A program made the position numbers and the translations under genes. 38,976 nt of DNA. It comes from a virus. A model generated the notes under the pieces. It saw nothing but the letters and a program-made list of their open reading frames with translations. It did no database searches and had not been told where the DNA came from. Each line of letters starts with the position of its first letter. Within the stretch, counting starts at the first letter, position 1. This document shows, one piece after another, positions 8,650-15,377 of this stretch. The DNA is taken from positions 1 through 38,976 of the IMG/VR virus record IMGVR_UViG_3300009370_000071. The stretch is one strand, 5' to 3'.

Positions 8650-8976
8650 ATGATAGAACCATCAATCAATATTTCGTTAATGGGTTTCATCGGGGCCGCA
8701 TTTAGTGGTGGAGTGTTTAAACTTGCATCTGCATCGTCCATACTTCCTGGGTGGGTAGAGCACTCTGCATTGGCTGCACTAGTTGGATGTCTTATTTTTG
8801 CGGTTCGTGTTCTGTGGAAACGAAATCGGGAAATAGCGGATGAAGCTCGAGAAGACCGAGAAAGGTTTCATAAAGAAATAGTGCAAGAAATGCAGGGTCA
8901 GATAGACGCCGAAAAAACAAGTAGAGACAAACTCACCGCTGTACTTGAGAAACTATCTGATCACATTGAGTTATGA
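8650..8976 (+). CDS. Membrane-anchored coiled-coil protein
   Basis: A 108-residue protein with two hydrophobic segments (about residues 6-30 and 36-54), then a basic W-K-R-N-R boundary and a long charged coiled coil to the C-terminus. This organisation resembles inner-membrane spanin-like or holin-like accessory proteins. It is not beside the lysis cassette but about 1.3 kb downstream of it. The stop overlaps the RuvC-like gene start (ATGA). A bare TGCTATGAT sequence covers the start codon and is not treated as a promoter. Confidence 0.55.
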   Translation: MIEPSINISLMGFIGAAFSGGVFKLASASSILPGWVEHSALAALVGCLIFAVRVLWKRNREIADEAREDRERFHKEIVQEMQGQIDAEKTSRDKLTAVLEKLSDHIEL

Positions 8977-9467
8977 AAGCATTGCGTGTTGGTATTGACC
9001 CGGGAAGAAACGGTGGCATTGCAGCACGCATGGAAGATGACTCTATTCAACTTATTTCCTTTGCACCATACTTTAAAAACTCTGTGCACCAAGGATCATG
9101 TCAACTGTACGCAGAACTTGGAGAGTTTGGAATCACCCCTGCAACACAAGTGTACATGGAATACATTGCAGGATACATTAACGGTGCACGCCCTTCCCCC
9201 AAGGGGATGTTCACCTTTGGTTGTATGTATGGTGCAGTGATAGGAATTATGGCAGGCTATGTTCCACTTGAAAACATAACCGTGCTTACACCACAACACT
9301 GGCAGCGTTTAGTTGGTGCACCTGAAAAAGCAAGTGTTCCTGAAGGGCGGTGGAAACGTGCACTCCAAGACTTGGCCAAAGATCGTTTCCCGAAAGTGCG
9401 GAATATCACTCAAGCTGTCTCGGACGCCTTGTTAATCCTAGACGCTGGGGAAAGGTTCTCCGCTTAG
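8973..9467 (+). CDS. RuvC-like Holliday junction resolvase
   Basis: A 164-residue protein with the RNase H-fold resolvase signature: D9 in G-I-D-P-G, E63 in Y-M-E-Y and D151 in Q-A-V-S-D-A-L-L. These correspond to the metal-binding acidic residues of RuvC-family nucleases. It would cut branched DNA during recombination or before packaging. Phage genomes commonly carry such small resolvases. It overlaps the preceding gene by four bases and is followed by a gap where the gene style changes. Confidence 0.85.
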   Translation: MKALRVGIDPGRNGGIAARMEDDSIQLISFAPYFKNSVHQGSCQLYAELGEFGITPATQVYMEYIAGYINGARPSPKGMFTFGCMYGAVIGIMAGYVPLENITVLTPQHWQRLVGAPEKASVPEGRWKRALQDLAKDRFPKVRNITQAVSDALLILDAGERFSA

Positions 9468-9470
9468 GCC

Positions 9471-9479
9471 TGCTATACT
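9471..9479 (+). promoter_or_regulatory. Candidate extended -10 promoter element
   Basis: TGCTATACT is an extended -10-like sequence (TG-n-TATACT) just after the RuvC-like gene, at the head of the block of small genes. No good -35 hexamer is found 16-18 bases upstream. It is offered as the most likely transcription entry for the 9.5-15.4 kb block, on sequence resemblance only. Confidence 0.3.
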
Positions 9480-9550
9480 AGGCTCAAAATAGTTGTGAAA
9501 TTCTTCAAATAGTTCTTTCCTTTCAGGCACTTTTATCGTAAATTTAATCC

Positions 9551-9670
9551 ATGACCAACAACAGACCAACCAAGACCAGCAAGCTCCAGCGCCTCCAGTA
9601 CATCATCACTGCACCACTTGCAGTGCAGTACATCACCGCGCTTCTTACGAATCTTGGCAGTGTCTGCTAG
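9551..9670 (+). CDS. Possible 39-aa basic peptide
   Basis: An ATG frame of 39 codons lies in the 238-base gap between the RuvC-like gene and the 9706 gene. The product has a basic N-terminus (residues 1-14) followed by a moderately hydrophobic stretch (QYIITAPLAVQYITALL). Codons resemble those of its downstream neighbours, and an A/T-rich leader precedes it. A small hairpin, CACTGCA / TGCAGTG with a 5-base loop, lies at 9607-9625 within it. It is as likely to be a leader RNA as a gene. Confidence 0.4.
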   Translation: MTNNRPTKTSKLQRLQYIITAPLAVQYITALLTNLGSVC

Positions 9671-9692
9671 TCACTCTCAAAACAACATCAAA

Positions 9693-9706
9693 CAGAAACA
9701 GACCAA
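9693..9706 (+). promoter_or_regulatory. Leader motif CAGAAACAGACCAA (copy 1)
   Basis: The motif runs directly into the ATG at 9706, the last A being the A of the start codon. It is exactly complementary, over 14 bases, to the loop of the stem-loop at 15390-15436. There is no Shine-Dalgarno sequence. Confidence 0.55.
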
Positions 9707-9957
9707 TGACCAATCCAACTAAACTAAACATCACCGCCCTCAGCAAGCAGCTCAATGTCGATCTTATTGAAAGGGGATACATCAATGCATACCGGTGTGA
9801 AGGCTGGATAATCCTTCAGGCATCAGTCAGAGTTGCATTCATGGATGGATGCCACGAGTTCATCGTAGCTTCTCCTCACGCTTGGAAGCAGGCCATTGTC
9901 GAAGACTACACAGAGCACAACAACTTGGAAGCTGCCGTAGCATGGTGCAATGCTTAA
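9706..9957 (+). CDS. Hypothetical early protein
   Basis: An 83-residue protein of mixed alpha/beta character with several aromatics and a C-terminal Trp-Cys. It is the first gene in the block carrying the full-length ACAGACCA leader. A 33-base gap separates it from the next gene, which carries the same leader. No family is recognised. Codon use (frequent C-ending codons) matches the neighbouring small genes rather than the structural genes. Confidence 0.65.
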   Translation: MTNPTKLNITALSKQLNVDLIERGYINAYRCEGWIILQASVRVAFMDGCHEFIVASPHAWKQAIVEDYTEHNNLEAAVAWCNA

Positions 9958-9980
9958 TCACTTTACGAAACACCAAACAT

Positions 9981-9991
9981 AAACAGACCAA
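9981..9991 (+). promoter_or_regulatory. Leader motif AAACAGACCAA (copy 2)
   Basis: An 11-base match to the shared leader directly precedes the ATG at 9991. The preceding base is T instead of G. Confidence 0.5.
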
Positions 9992-10920
9992 TGAAACAGA
10001 AAGTAGAACACTCCAAGGATCAGTTCCAAGATTGCGGTGACAACTGGTTCTCAATGAAACTTAACTTCCAAGAGTTCCACCACCTCGTTACTCAGTGTGA
10101 GCCTGCAAAGTCAACAGGTGAATGGGAACTCAGCAGTGTGAAGGGACAAGAGTCTTTCACCAAGACCAAAACCTGGGACCATGCAGTGCAGCTCTTCAAT
10201 GAAGGATGGGAAGAGGGTTTGGAGAAGGTTGCTGAAATCAGTGAGACCATTTCCAACACTGTGAAGCAGCAGCTTCCAGAGATGACCTTCCAGTATGACG
10301 TTACTGGTGGAATGGTAGATGTAGGGACTATGATGAGTGGAGTGCCTGAGTGCATGCTTAATTTCAATGAGCAGGAAACATCCGCAACCAAGTATGTGGA
10401 GCTGCACTTCAATGCTTCGGTGAGTGGGGGAGTTTCCACCAACGTTATAGAGAACAGAGGGGCCGCAATGATGGCTCTGATAGATGCTCTTGAAACAATG
10501 AACTACAGAACGAAGGTAGTGATGCATGATACCGCAGTTGGCGGGGTCAGCATGAATCACCAGTACACTCTGAAAGAATATGATGAGCCGCTCGAGAGGG
10601 ACCGGATGGCTTTCATGTGTCTCCACCCTTCTTCTCTTCGCCGCCTCGGCTTCAGGCTTATGGAGTTCGCCTGCACAGAGTTTCGTAAAGCAACCAATGT
10701 TAAGAGGAACGGTGGTTACGGTATGCCAGCCCATGAACTTCCAGCACGCATCTTCGATACCACTCCTGATCTCATAATTCACGGTATTAATCTTGCAGTG
10801 GTGGATGGCAAAGAAGTAGAGACAGCCTTCAATACCGCAGAGCAATCAATCAAGTGGGTGCTGGATATTCTCCAGGGGCTGGATGTCCCTCTGATGGAGC
10901 AGATTGAAATGAATGACTAA
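9991..10920 (+). CDS. DUF7192-like phage protein, probable partner of the MoxR ATPase
   Basis: A 309-residue acidic protein. An N-terminal region (1-80) is followed by a segment with V-T-G-G-M-V-D-V-G-T-M-M-S-G (about residues 104-117). A Rossmann-like stretch follows at about residues 160-185 with A-A-M-M-A-L-I-D-A-L-E then Y-R-T-K-V-V-M. This resembles phage proteins I know as DUF7192, which look VWA-like and often occur with a MoxR/CobS-type ATPase; a match from memory. The ATPase here is at 12794. MoxR-VWA pairs generally remodel or insert metals into protein complexes. The target in this phage is unknown. Confidence 0.5.
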   Translation: MKQKVEHSKDQFQDCGDNWFSMKLNFQEFHHLVTQCEPAKSTGEWELSSVKGQESFTKTKTWDHAVQLFNEGWEEGLEKVAEISETISNTVKQQLPEMTFQYDVTGGMVDVGTMMSGVPECMLNFNEQETSATKYVELHFNASVSGGVSTNVIENRGAAMMALIDALETMNYRTKVVMHDTAVGGVSMNHQYTLKEYDEPLERDRMAFMCLHPSSLRRLGFRLMEFACTEFRKATNVKRNGGYGMPAHELPARIFDTTPDLIIHGINLAVVDGKEVETAFNTAEQSIKWVLDILQGLDVPLMEQIEMND

Positions 10921-11168
10921 TCTCAGAAACAACCAAACCAAAGAAAGGAACAACAAGCAATGAAAAAAGCAATCTACCTAATCACCGCCCAGAGTGGGAT
11001 TCACCACGGTCTGTGCCTCGTCGCCTGTGAAGAGAACAAAGCTGACCTACCCCGGCTACAAAAGCAGCAGCGCCTGCAGCGATTCGATTCCAGAGAGGCT
11101 GCGGTAAAAGAGCACCCGAGCTGGGAAATGGAAATCATGTGCGCCTAATCTCAGAAACAACCAAACCA
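10918..11168 (+). repeat. Pair of identical 23-bp intergenic leader repeats
   Basis: The 23 bases starting at the stop codon at 10918 (to 10940) are repeated exactly at 11146-11168. Each begins with a TAA stop, continues CTCAGAAACAACCAAACC and feeds into the next gene's leader. Part of the repeat (AACCAAACCAAAG at 10931-10943) recurs at 15378-15390, just before the large stem-loop. The intergenic sequences in this block look modular rather than random. Confidence 0.7.
10960..11148 (+). CDS. Hypothetical small protein (62 aa)
   Basis: A 62-residue protein starting after AAGAAAGGAACAACAAGCA, which has a weak AAAGGA box about 11 bases upstream. The product is basic in the middle and ends with an acidic, Trp-containing segment. 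It sits between two copies of the 23-bp leader repeat. No family is recognised. Good spacing and codon use support it. Confidence 0.6.
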   Translation: MKKAIYLITAQSGIHHGLCLVACEENKADLPRLQKQQRLQRFDSREAAVKEHPSWEMEIMCA

Positions 11169-11171
11169 GAA

Positions 11172-11184
11172 AGAAACAGACCAA
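11172..11184 (+). promoter_or_regulatory. Leader motif AGAAACAGACCAA (copy 3)
   Basis: A 13-base match to the shared leader, ending on the A of the ATG at 11184. It supports choosing this start rather than the in-frame ATG at 11139, which overlaps the preceding gene. Confidence 0.5.
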
Positions 11185-11339
11185 TGAATCCTGACCTAAA
11201 GAAAGCAATTGAATCCTTAGAAGATCTGGGCGACCGCCTGAAGGAAGTTACCATCGCCCAACTTGATAATGACGAGTGCGAATCTATTCTCGACAAGACC
11301 GAAGAATTGGTAACATTCGTAATGCACTACACACTTTAA
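11184..11339 (+). CDS. Hypothetical small acidic protein (51 aa)
   Basis: A 51-residue acidic helical protein, with Leu spacing that suggests a short coiled coil. The start is set by the shared leader motif. It is followed after 13 bases by the next gene, which has an A-rich leader (AAATTAAAACC). No family is recognised. Confidence 0.6.
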   Translation: MNPDLKKAIESLEDLGDRLKEVTIAQLDNDECESILDKTEELVTFVMHYTL

Positions 11340-11352
11340 CCAAATTAAAACC

Positions 11353-11742
11353 ATGTCCAATTTACTAATGCCCTGGGTGGAAACTGAAATCGCTACCCAT
11401 CCTCAACTCGAAGCATCCATTATGGGGGATGAGCTTATGCTGAGCGTCCACTGTAAGGATTGGGAGAACTGGAAGTTCAACTCAACTGATCCAGATCACT
11501 CCTTCGTCATGCAGCGTTGTGTCAGAAGGGCCGATGATGTAATGTATGATGTCAAAACTACGAGGCACTCATCCTGTATTTTGGTTGGCCCAAAGGATGG
11601 ACTCTTCACCTACAAAGTTTTGGATGACGGCCTTGTTCTTGTATGGAAGAGGAGTGAAGCAGAAGTCTTCATCATCTTTCCAGAAAGTTCCAATCCGAAG
11701 CATCTTCTTCCCAAAGTGTCGAATACATACCTTGCTTTCTAA
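11353..11742 (+). CDS. Hypothetical early protein (129 aa)
   Basis: A 129-residue mixed alpha/beta protein with several Trp, Cys and His residues scattered rather than in a recognisable metal site. It lies in the series of small genes between the DUF7192-like gene and the MoxR ATPase. The leader is A-rich and lacks both a Shine-Dalgarno box and the ACAGACCA motif. No family is recognised. Confidence 0.6.
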   Translation: MSNLLMPWVETEIATHPQLEASIMGDELMLSVHCKDWENWKFNSTDPDHSFVMQRCVRRADDVMYDVKTTRHSSCILVGPKDGLFTYKVLDDGLVLVWKRSEAEVFIIFPESSNPKHLLPKVSNTYLAF

Positions 11743-11750
11743 CTATCAAA

Positions 11751-11764
11751 CAGAAACAGACCAA
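11751..11764 (+). promoter_or_regulatory. Leader motif CAGAAACAGACCAA (copy 4)
   Basis: A full 14-base copy of the leader, identical to that at 9693 and exactly complementary to the loop at 15411-15424. It ends on the A of the ATG at 11764. Confidence 0.55.
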
Positions 11765-12006
11765 TGGAAGGACATTATTATTACCGCTCACTTTGGAGTG
11801 AAGACCCGAGCGACCGGTTCTCTCCTCCCGGAAACCCGGAAGACATTACTACTCGTTGCAAGGCGTGCAGTTCAGAAATAGAAGTGTCGTCCCTTACTTG
11901 CCCGCTATGCGGAATCCTCGATCGTAACGAAACAGAAGAAGTTGCAAGCAGCCCCGCCGGTCAACTTTATCTTGATTGGTTCAAATCTTTAAACACCAGA
12001 AAATAA
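11764..12006 (+). CDS. Small zinc-ribbon protein
   Basis: An 80-residue protein with an N-terminal aromatic/acidic part and a zinc ribbon formed by C-K-A-C (residues 32-35) and C-P-L-C (residues 46-49), 10 residues apart. A charged helical tail follows. Such small ribbons in phages bind nucleic acid or partner proteins; the exact role is unknown. Its leader is a perfect copy of the shared motif. Confidence 0.6.
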   Translation: MEGHYYYRSLWSEDPSDRFSPPGNPEDITTRCKACSSEIEVSSLTCPLCGILDRNETEEVASSPAGQLYLDWFKSLNTRK

Positions 12007-12010
12007 TCTA

Positions 12011-12097
12011 ATGAACGACGTAATACAACTGATACCGATAATGATTATCCAAGTGATACTTTATTTCTGCTTTTGGATTCTCTTAAAAAGAAGATAA
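12011..12097 (+). CDS. Tiny membrane peptide (28 aa)
   Basis: ATG at 12011, four bases after the previous stop, opens 28 codons. Residues 4-24 are almost entirely Ile, Leu, Val, Phe, Trp and Cys, then the peptide ends K-R-R. This is a single transmembrane helix with a positive C-terminal end. It forms a tandem with the next tiny membrane peptide. Tight packing supports it but its size makes it uncertain. Confidence 0.45.
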   Translation: MNDVIQLIPIMIIQVILYFCFWILLKRR

Positions 12098-12101
12098 CAC
12101 C

Positions 12102-12175
12102 ATGACACTAACACTATTCATTACCATTACCATTTGCGCTGTGCTTATTGCTTTTCACCGTGAACGAACAGACTA
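12102..12175 (+). CDS. Tiny membrane peptide (24 aa)
   Basis: ATG at 12102 after AACACC opens 23-24 codons: a hydrophobic Thr/Ile/Leu helix at residues 2-17, then a charged tail (H-R-E-R-T-D). The same AACACC leader precedes the next gene at 12184. It is a possible single-span membrane protein. Small size limits confidence. Confidence 0.4.
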
Positions 12176-12183
12176 ACAACACC

Positions 12184-12513
12184 ATGAACTTAAACGACGA
12201 CAACAGAGATGAAGAGGTAGCCCGGCGACATGCATACCGTCGAGTCTTCCACATGATTGTTGAAGACACTCCGCAACCTACACTAACCACCATGACGCAA
12301 ACCCCACCTTCATTAGAAGAAGCGCAGCGCATAGTGGGTGGGTATGTTGAAATAATCAACCTGCACAAAGGAGATGAAGATGCCCAGCTGTTGGTTAACG
12401 AAGAAGGACGCATCAAGAACTTTGATCCAAACATTAACGTTAGTCGTATTTGCCAAGGAGTGATTGTGTTTGGAAACGCAGTGATGCTAAAGGGGAAAGC
12501 GATGTGGACGTAA
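12184..12513 (+). CDS. DUF3846-like protein
   Basis: The start at 12184 follows AACACC and avoids overlap with the preceding small frame; the product is 109 residues. Residues 1-40 are charged. From about residue 42 it resembles the DUF3846 family: E-E-A-Q-R-I-V-G-G-Y-V-E-I-I, then L-L-V-N-E-E-G, a short N-x-x-V segment, and V-I-V-F-G-N-A-V near the end. DUF3846 proteins are small phage and plasmid proteins of unknown function. The identification is from motif memory. Confidence 0.6.
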   Translation: MNLNDDNRDEEVARRHAYRRVFHMIVEDTPQPTLTTMTQTPPSLEEAQRIVGGYVEIINLHKGDEDAQLLVNEEGRIKNFDPNINVSRICQGVIVFGNAVMLKGKAMWT

Positions 12514-12781
12514 TGATTTGGTTGCTTAGGCATGGTGTGCAGGGAGAACCTGCAACGAGGATGGGTTCAGTCCTTTTGAAACACCTAGGCAGCCGCTCCT
12601 CCTCTTTCCTTATCCTAGCCACAATCTCAGCCCCCAAATCCCTACCTGCCCAGAAACAGCATTTTCGCACTGCTCCGCTAGGGTTAAAATAAAACACAAA
12701 AAGGTTTACCCTCTGCGTTATTTTTGAGAGAATTTCATCAAGCCCGGAAAGGGTGAAAAAGAAACAGAACCAAACCAAGAA
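12514..12781. other. Gap without a convincing gene before the AAA+ ATPase
   Basis: About 270 bases with pyrimidine-rich (12590-12650) and A-rich (12690-12710, 12755-12781) patches. A 59-codon frame from the ATG at 12513 is open here, but its Ser/Pro/Leu-rich product and codon use look accidental. AAACAGAACCAAACCAAG just before the ATPase leader repeats elements of the other early leaders. I see no clear -35/-10 pair and no strong hairpin. An untranslated leader or small RNA is possible. Confidence 0.4.
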
Positions 12782-12794
12782 AGAAACAGACCAA
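12782..12794 (+). promoter_or_regulatory. Leader motif AGAAACAGACCAA (copy 5)
   Basis: A 13-base match to the shared leader, ending on the A of the ATG at 12794 (MoxR-type ATPase). Confidence 0.5.
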
Positions 12795-13990
12795 TGAAAA
12801 ACACTAACTGGCTCAAAACAAGACTTCACAACGCAGTTGCAAAATACTTCATTCCTGCACACAACGGCCACGGTCGCAGGATGGTTAAGAGAAGGATTCA
12901 AACCTTCACCAGCCCCGAAGACATTCGCCAGGAACTTCGCATCAGAGAAGATTACTGGAACATCTTCTTCTCTCAGTTCGTCGCTGCAGAGATTAACGAA
13001 GGGCAAGGCAGTGGGCAGCTTAACTCTGCCAGCACTACTCCCGCTACTGACAACACCGCATCAGCTGCAGAGCTGGAGCAGGTGAAGAAGGAAAAGCAAG
13101 ACGCACTGACTGAAGTCATTGATCAAGCCGTCAAGCTTAAAGAGAACGAAGCTGAGATCGCTGAACTCAAGACCAAGACGGAAGGCATCCCCACAACGGT
13201 GGTCATCGACAACAAGATCACCAAAGAAAAGAAGGACATCGGGATGCAGCACTTCAAATACGAAGAGCTGTTCAGCAGGGTGCTGTGCGGGATCAATACT
13301 TTCCTCGTCGGCCCCGCTGGATCCGGTAAGACCACAGTTGCAGAGAAGTGCGCTGAGGCGCTCAAAGTTAAGTTCGGCATGATGAGTGTAGGACCGCAGA
13401 CCACCAAGTCGGACATCTTCGGTTACATGGATGCTAATGGAAATTACGTTTCCACTGAGTTTCGTAAGCGCTTCGAAGAGGGCGGCGTTTTCCTCCTTGA
13501 TGAGATTGATGCAGGACACGGTGGAGTTCTTACCGCAGTGAACGCAGCACTGGCCGGTAGCCTCTGCGCCTTCCCCGATGGAATGGTTCAGAAGCATAAA
13601 GACTTCGTCTGCATCGCAGCGGGTAACACCTACGGTTCTGGAGCAGACCGCCAGTATGTGGGACGCAACCAACTGGATGCAGCAACTCTGGATCGCTTCG
13701 ACTTCATCGACTTCCCCTACGACACCGCACTGGAGCAGGCCATCGTAGCTTCCTTTGAAGGTTCAGTAGAGTGGGTGCAGTTCGTACAGACGGTTCGCAC
13801 CGCAGTTGCAGAGCTTAAAGTTCGCCACGTTGTTTCCCCTCGGGCTTCGATCAATGGAGCCAAGCTGCTCGCCGCAGGACGGGATAAGGAAGAAGTCATC
13901 CGCACTCAGGTTTGGAAGTCACTGGATGTGGCAACCATCGAGAAGGTGCTCAACAAAGTCCGGGCGCTGGGGAATACTTTCCTCAGCTAA
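12794..13990 (+). CDS. MoxR/CobS-type AAA+ ATPase
   Basis: A 398-residue protein. The N-terminal 70 residues are basic/amphipathic, followed by a Ser/Thr linker and a charged coiled coil (about 92-132). The AAA+ core starts near residue 155: Walker A G-P-A-G-S-G-K-T (173-180), Walker B F-L-L-D-E-I-D (233-239), sensor-1 Asn278 in A-A-G-N-T, and Arg301 after L-D-A-A-T-L-D. This matches the AAA_5 (CbbQ/NorQ/CobS, MoxR) group, which remodels partner proteins, usually with a VWA protein. The DUF7192-like gene at 9991 is the likely partner. Both carry the shared leader. Confidence 0.88.
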   Translation: MKNTNWLKTRLHNAVAKYFIPAHNGHGRRMVKRRIQTFTSPEDIRQELRIREDYWNIFFSQFVAAEINEGQGSGQLNSASTTPATDNTASAAELEQVKKEKQDALTEVIDQAVKLKENEAEIAELKTKTEGIPTTVVIDNKITKEKKDIGMQHFKYEELFSRVLCGINTFLVGPAGSGKTTVAEKCAEALKVKFGMMSVGPQTTKSDIFGYMDANGNYVSTEFRKRFEEGGVFLLDEIDAGHGGVLTAVNAALAGSLCAFPDGMVQKHKDFVCIAAGNTYGSGADRQYVGRNQLDAATLDRFDFIDFPYDTALEQAIVASFEGSVEWVQFVQTVRTAVAELKVRHVVSPRASINGAKLLAAGRDKEEVIRTQVWKSLDVATIEKVLNKVRALGNTFLS

Positions 13991-14026
13991 CCCGGGCCAG
14001 GGACGAACCTGAACACCAGAAAGGAT

Positions 14027-14035
14027 ACAGACCAA
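14027..14035 (+). promoter_or_regulatory. Leader motif ACAGACCAA (copy 6)
   Basis: A 9-base match (GAT precedes instead of GAA), ending on the A of the ATG at 14035. It argues for this start rather than upstream in-frame codons that overlap the ATPase gene. Confidence 0.45.
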
Positions 14036-14565
14036 TGAGACTTACAACTAAACTCGACTCCGATACCATCCACTTGCTGGAGGCCGAACTCAGCCAGCCC
14101 GAAATCAAGATCAGCATCATGGTTGATCTCACAGATGAAGGGAAAGAGTTTTACGGAACGCTTGGCTGGATTTTTGAAATCACTCAGCTGGCCAATAAGA
14201 GCTGCACTTGGATTTCCTGCTCCAGATCCAGCGAAGTAGAGGGGTGCGATGAGAAGGGCATGCTGCATCCCGATACGCCACGCAAGCCTCGCTTTCTTGG
14301 GACTATCTTTGAGGAAGTAGAAGACCAGCCCACGTATGACGGGATTCGCACTTCAGCTAAAGCTGACAAGTCTGTAACAGGTGACCAAGATAGAGCAGTG
14401 TTTGAATTCATTTGGTTTAATATGATCCTCGGTCAAGATGTAGATATGTTTGACATAGATGCTAAAAACAATACGCGGTTCAAATATATCGAGTGGCACC
14501 AAGGAGTCACAGACAAATTCAAGCGTGGACCACGTAAACGCCCACAAGGAAGGAGAAGCAAATGA
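14035..14565 (+). CDS. Hypothetical early protein (176 aa)
   Basis: A 176-residue protein. The N-terminal part is mixed alpha/beta with Trp- and Cys-containing strands (residues 40-65), followed by an acidic central region, and the last 15 residues are strongly basic (R-G-P-R-K-R-P-Q-G-R-R-S-K). The basic tail suggests nucleic-acid contact. It overlaps the next small gene by four bases (ATGA). No family is recognised. Confidence 0.6.
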   Translation: MRLTTKLDSDTIHLLEAELSQPEIKISIMVDLTDEGKEFYGTLGWIFEITQLANKSCTWISCSRSSEVEGCDEKGMLHPDTPRKPRFLGTIFEEVEDQPTYDGIRTSAKADKSVTGDQDRAVFEFIWFNMILGQDVDMFDIDAKNNTRFKYIEWHQGVTDKFKRGPRKRPQGRRSK

Positions 14566-14690
14566 TCCGCAAAACTCTACTCTCATTCAGCATCATAGCA
14601 CTTATGATTTACGGTTCATCAGAACACTTCGCAGATAAGGTAATCACTCTCATCAACAAAGTAACAAAGACATACCCAATCCAACCATGA
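14562..14690 (+). CDS. Small secreted or membrane-anchored peptide (42 aa)
   Basis: A 42-codon frame whose ATG overlaps the preceding TGA, and whose TGA overlaps the next ATG. Coupling at both ends makes it credible. It has a basic start (M-I-R-K), a hydrophobic segment at residues 6-18 (LLSFSIIALMIYG), then a polar helical tail. It would be an inner-membrane or exported peptide. Function unknown. Confidence 0.55.
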   Translation: MIRKTLLSFSIIALMIYGSSEHFADKVITLINKVTKTYPIQP

Positions 14691-15352
14691 ACAAAGAACT
14701 AAAACAGCAACTGGCCGGAGCACTTGAAACAGAAGACGTTCCGAACACTAACCCAAATTGCAAAGCGTGCAACGACACTGGAAAAAATAGCCGAGGTAAT
14801 GTTTGCAAAGCTTGCGGTGGAGAAGGAGTCGAACTGCTAAAGGAAATGGAACGCGCAGACGATGACCGCCGTAGAGGGAAAAAGAAAATCTCCAAACCGA
14901 AACAACAAATCGTGAAAACCAAAACAAAGGTAGCAAAGAAGGTCGCTGTGAAGCGAGTAAAGGTTAAGACCGCAAAGGTCAAGTCCGTACAGGTTAAGAC
15001 TGCAAAGGTCAAAGCCACAAAGAAAATCGTTAACAAGAAACGTGCAGTAGTTAAGAAAGCTGCGGTGAAGGAAGTTAAGACTGCAAAGGAAGAACCGACT
15101 GGCTGCACTGCAGAGAAGGTTTCACCGCTTGGTGAGCCTCACTCCAACAACTGGATGCTCACTCGTCTGAAGAACTCAGCAGTGCTCGCGTTCACTCTCA
15201 AGACTGCATACCAATATCGTAGAGAGTTACGTGGCATGCTGGATAAGGCGGACACCCTTGAAAAAGTTGCAGAGGTGTTCTTTGCAGAGGGTGTTGAAAG
15301 TGATATGTGGAAGCTGTTTCTTTCGCACTTCTTCAACCTTCACAAGTTCTAG
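14687..15352 (+). CDS. Zinc-knuckle protein with histone H1-like Lys-rich linker
   Basis: A 221-residue protein in three parts. Residues 20-48 form a DnaJ-like zinc knuckle (C-K-A-C at 25-28, C-K-A-C-G-G at 40-45). Residues 64-135 are a Lys/Val/Ala/Thr tract with V-K-T-A-K-V-K repeats, like bacterial histone H1-like tails. At the DNA level, GGTTAAGAC-GCAAAGGTCAA units repeat around 14962-15011. Residues 150-221 are a folded, Leu/aromatic-rich C-terminal domain. It probably binds DNA through the basic tract. The strong stem-loop lies directly downstream. Confidence 0.6.
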   Translation: MNKELKQQLAGALETEDVPNTNPNCKACNDTGKNSRGNVCKACGGEGVELLKEMERADDDRRRGKKKISKPKQQIVKTKTKVAKKVAVKRVKVKTAKVKSVQVKTAKVKATKKIVNKKRAVVKKAAVKEVKTAKEEPTGCTAEKVSPLGEPHSNNWMLTRLKNSAVLAFTLKTAYQYRRELRGMLDKADTLEKVAEVFFAEGVESDMWKLFLSHFFNLHKF

Positions 15353-15377
15353 GATGGTGATATGATCCGTCCTGGTT

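Noticed and set aside
8640-8654. TGCTATGAT as a promoter -10
   Set aside because: It covers the start codon at 8650, has a 21-base spacer to the nearest TTGATT, and could not drive that gene.
10111-10845. Minus-strand frame opposite the DUF7192-like gene
   Set aside because: It is fully contained in a better-supported + strand gene and its Cys/His-rich product has no motif spacing.
12513-12692. 59-codon frame overlapping the DUF3846-like stop
   Set aside because: Product is Ser/Pro/Leu-rich with atypical codons, and the region looks like untranslated leader; the TAATG overlap is its only support.
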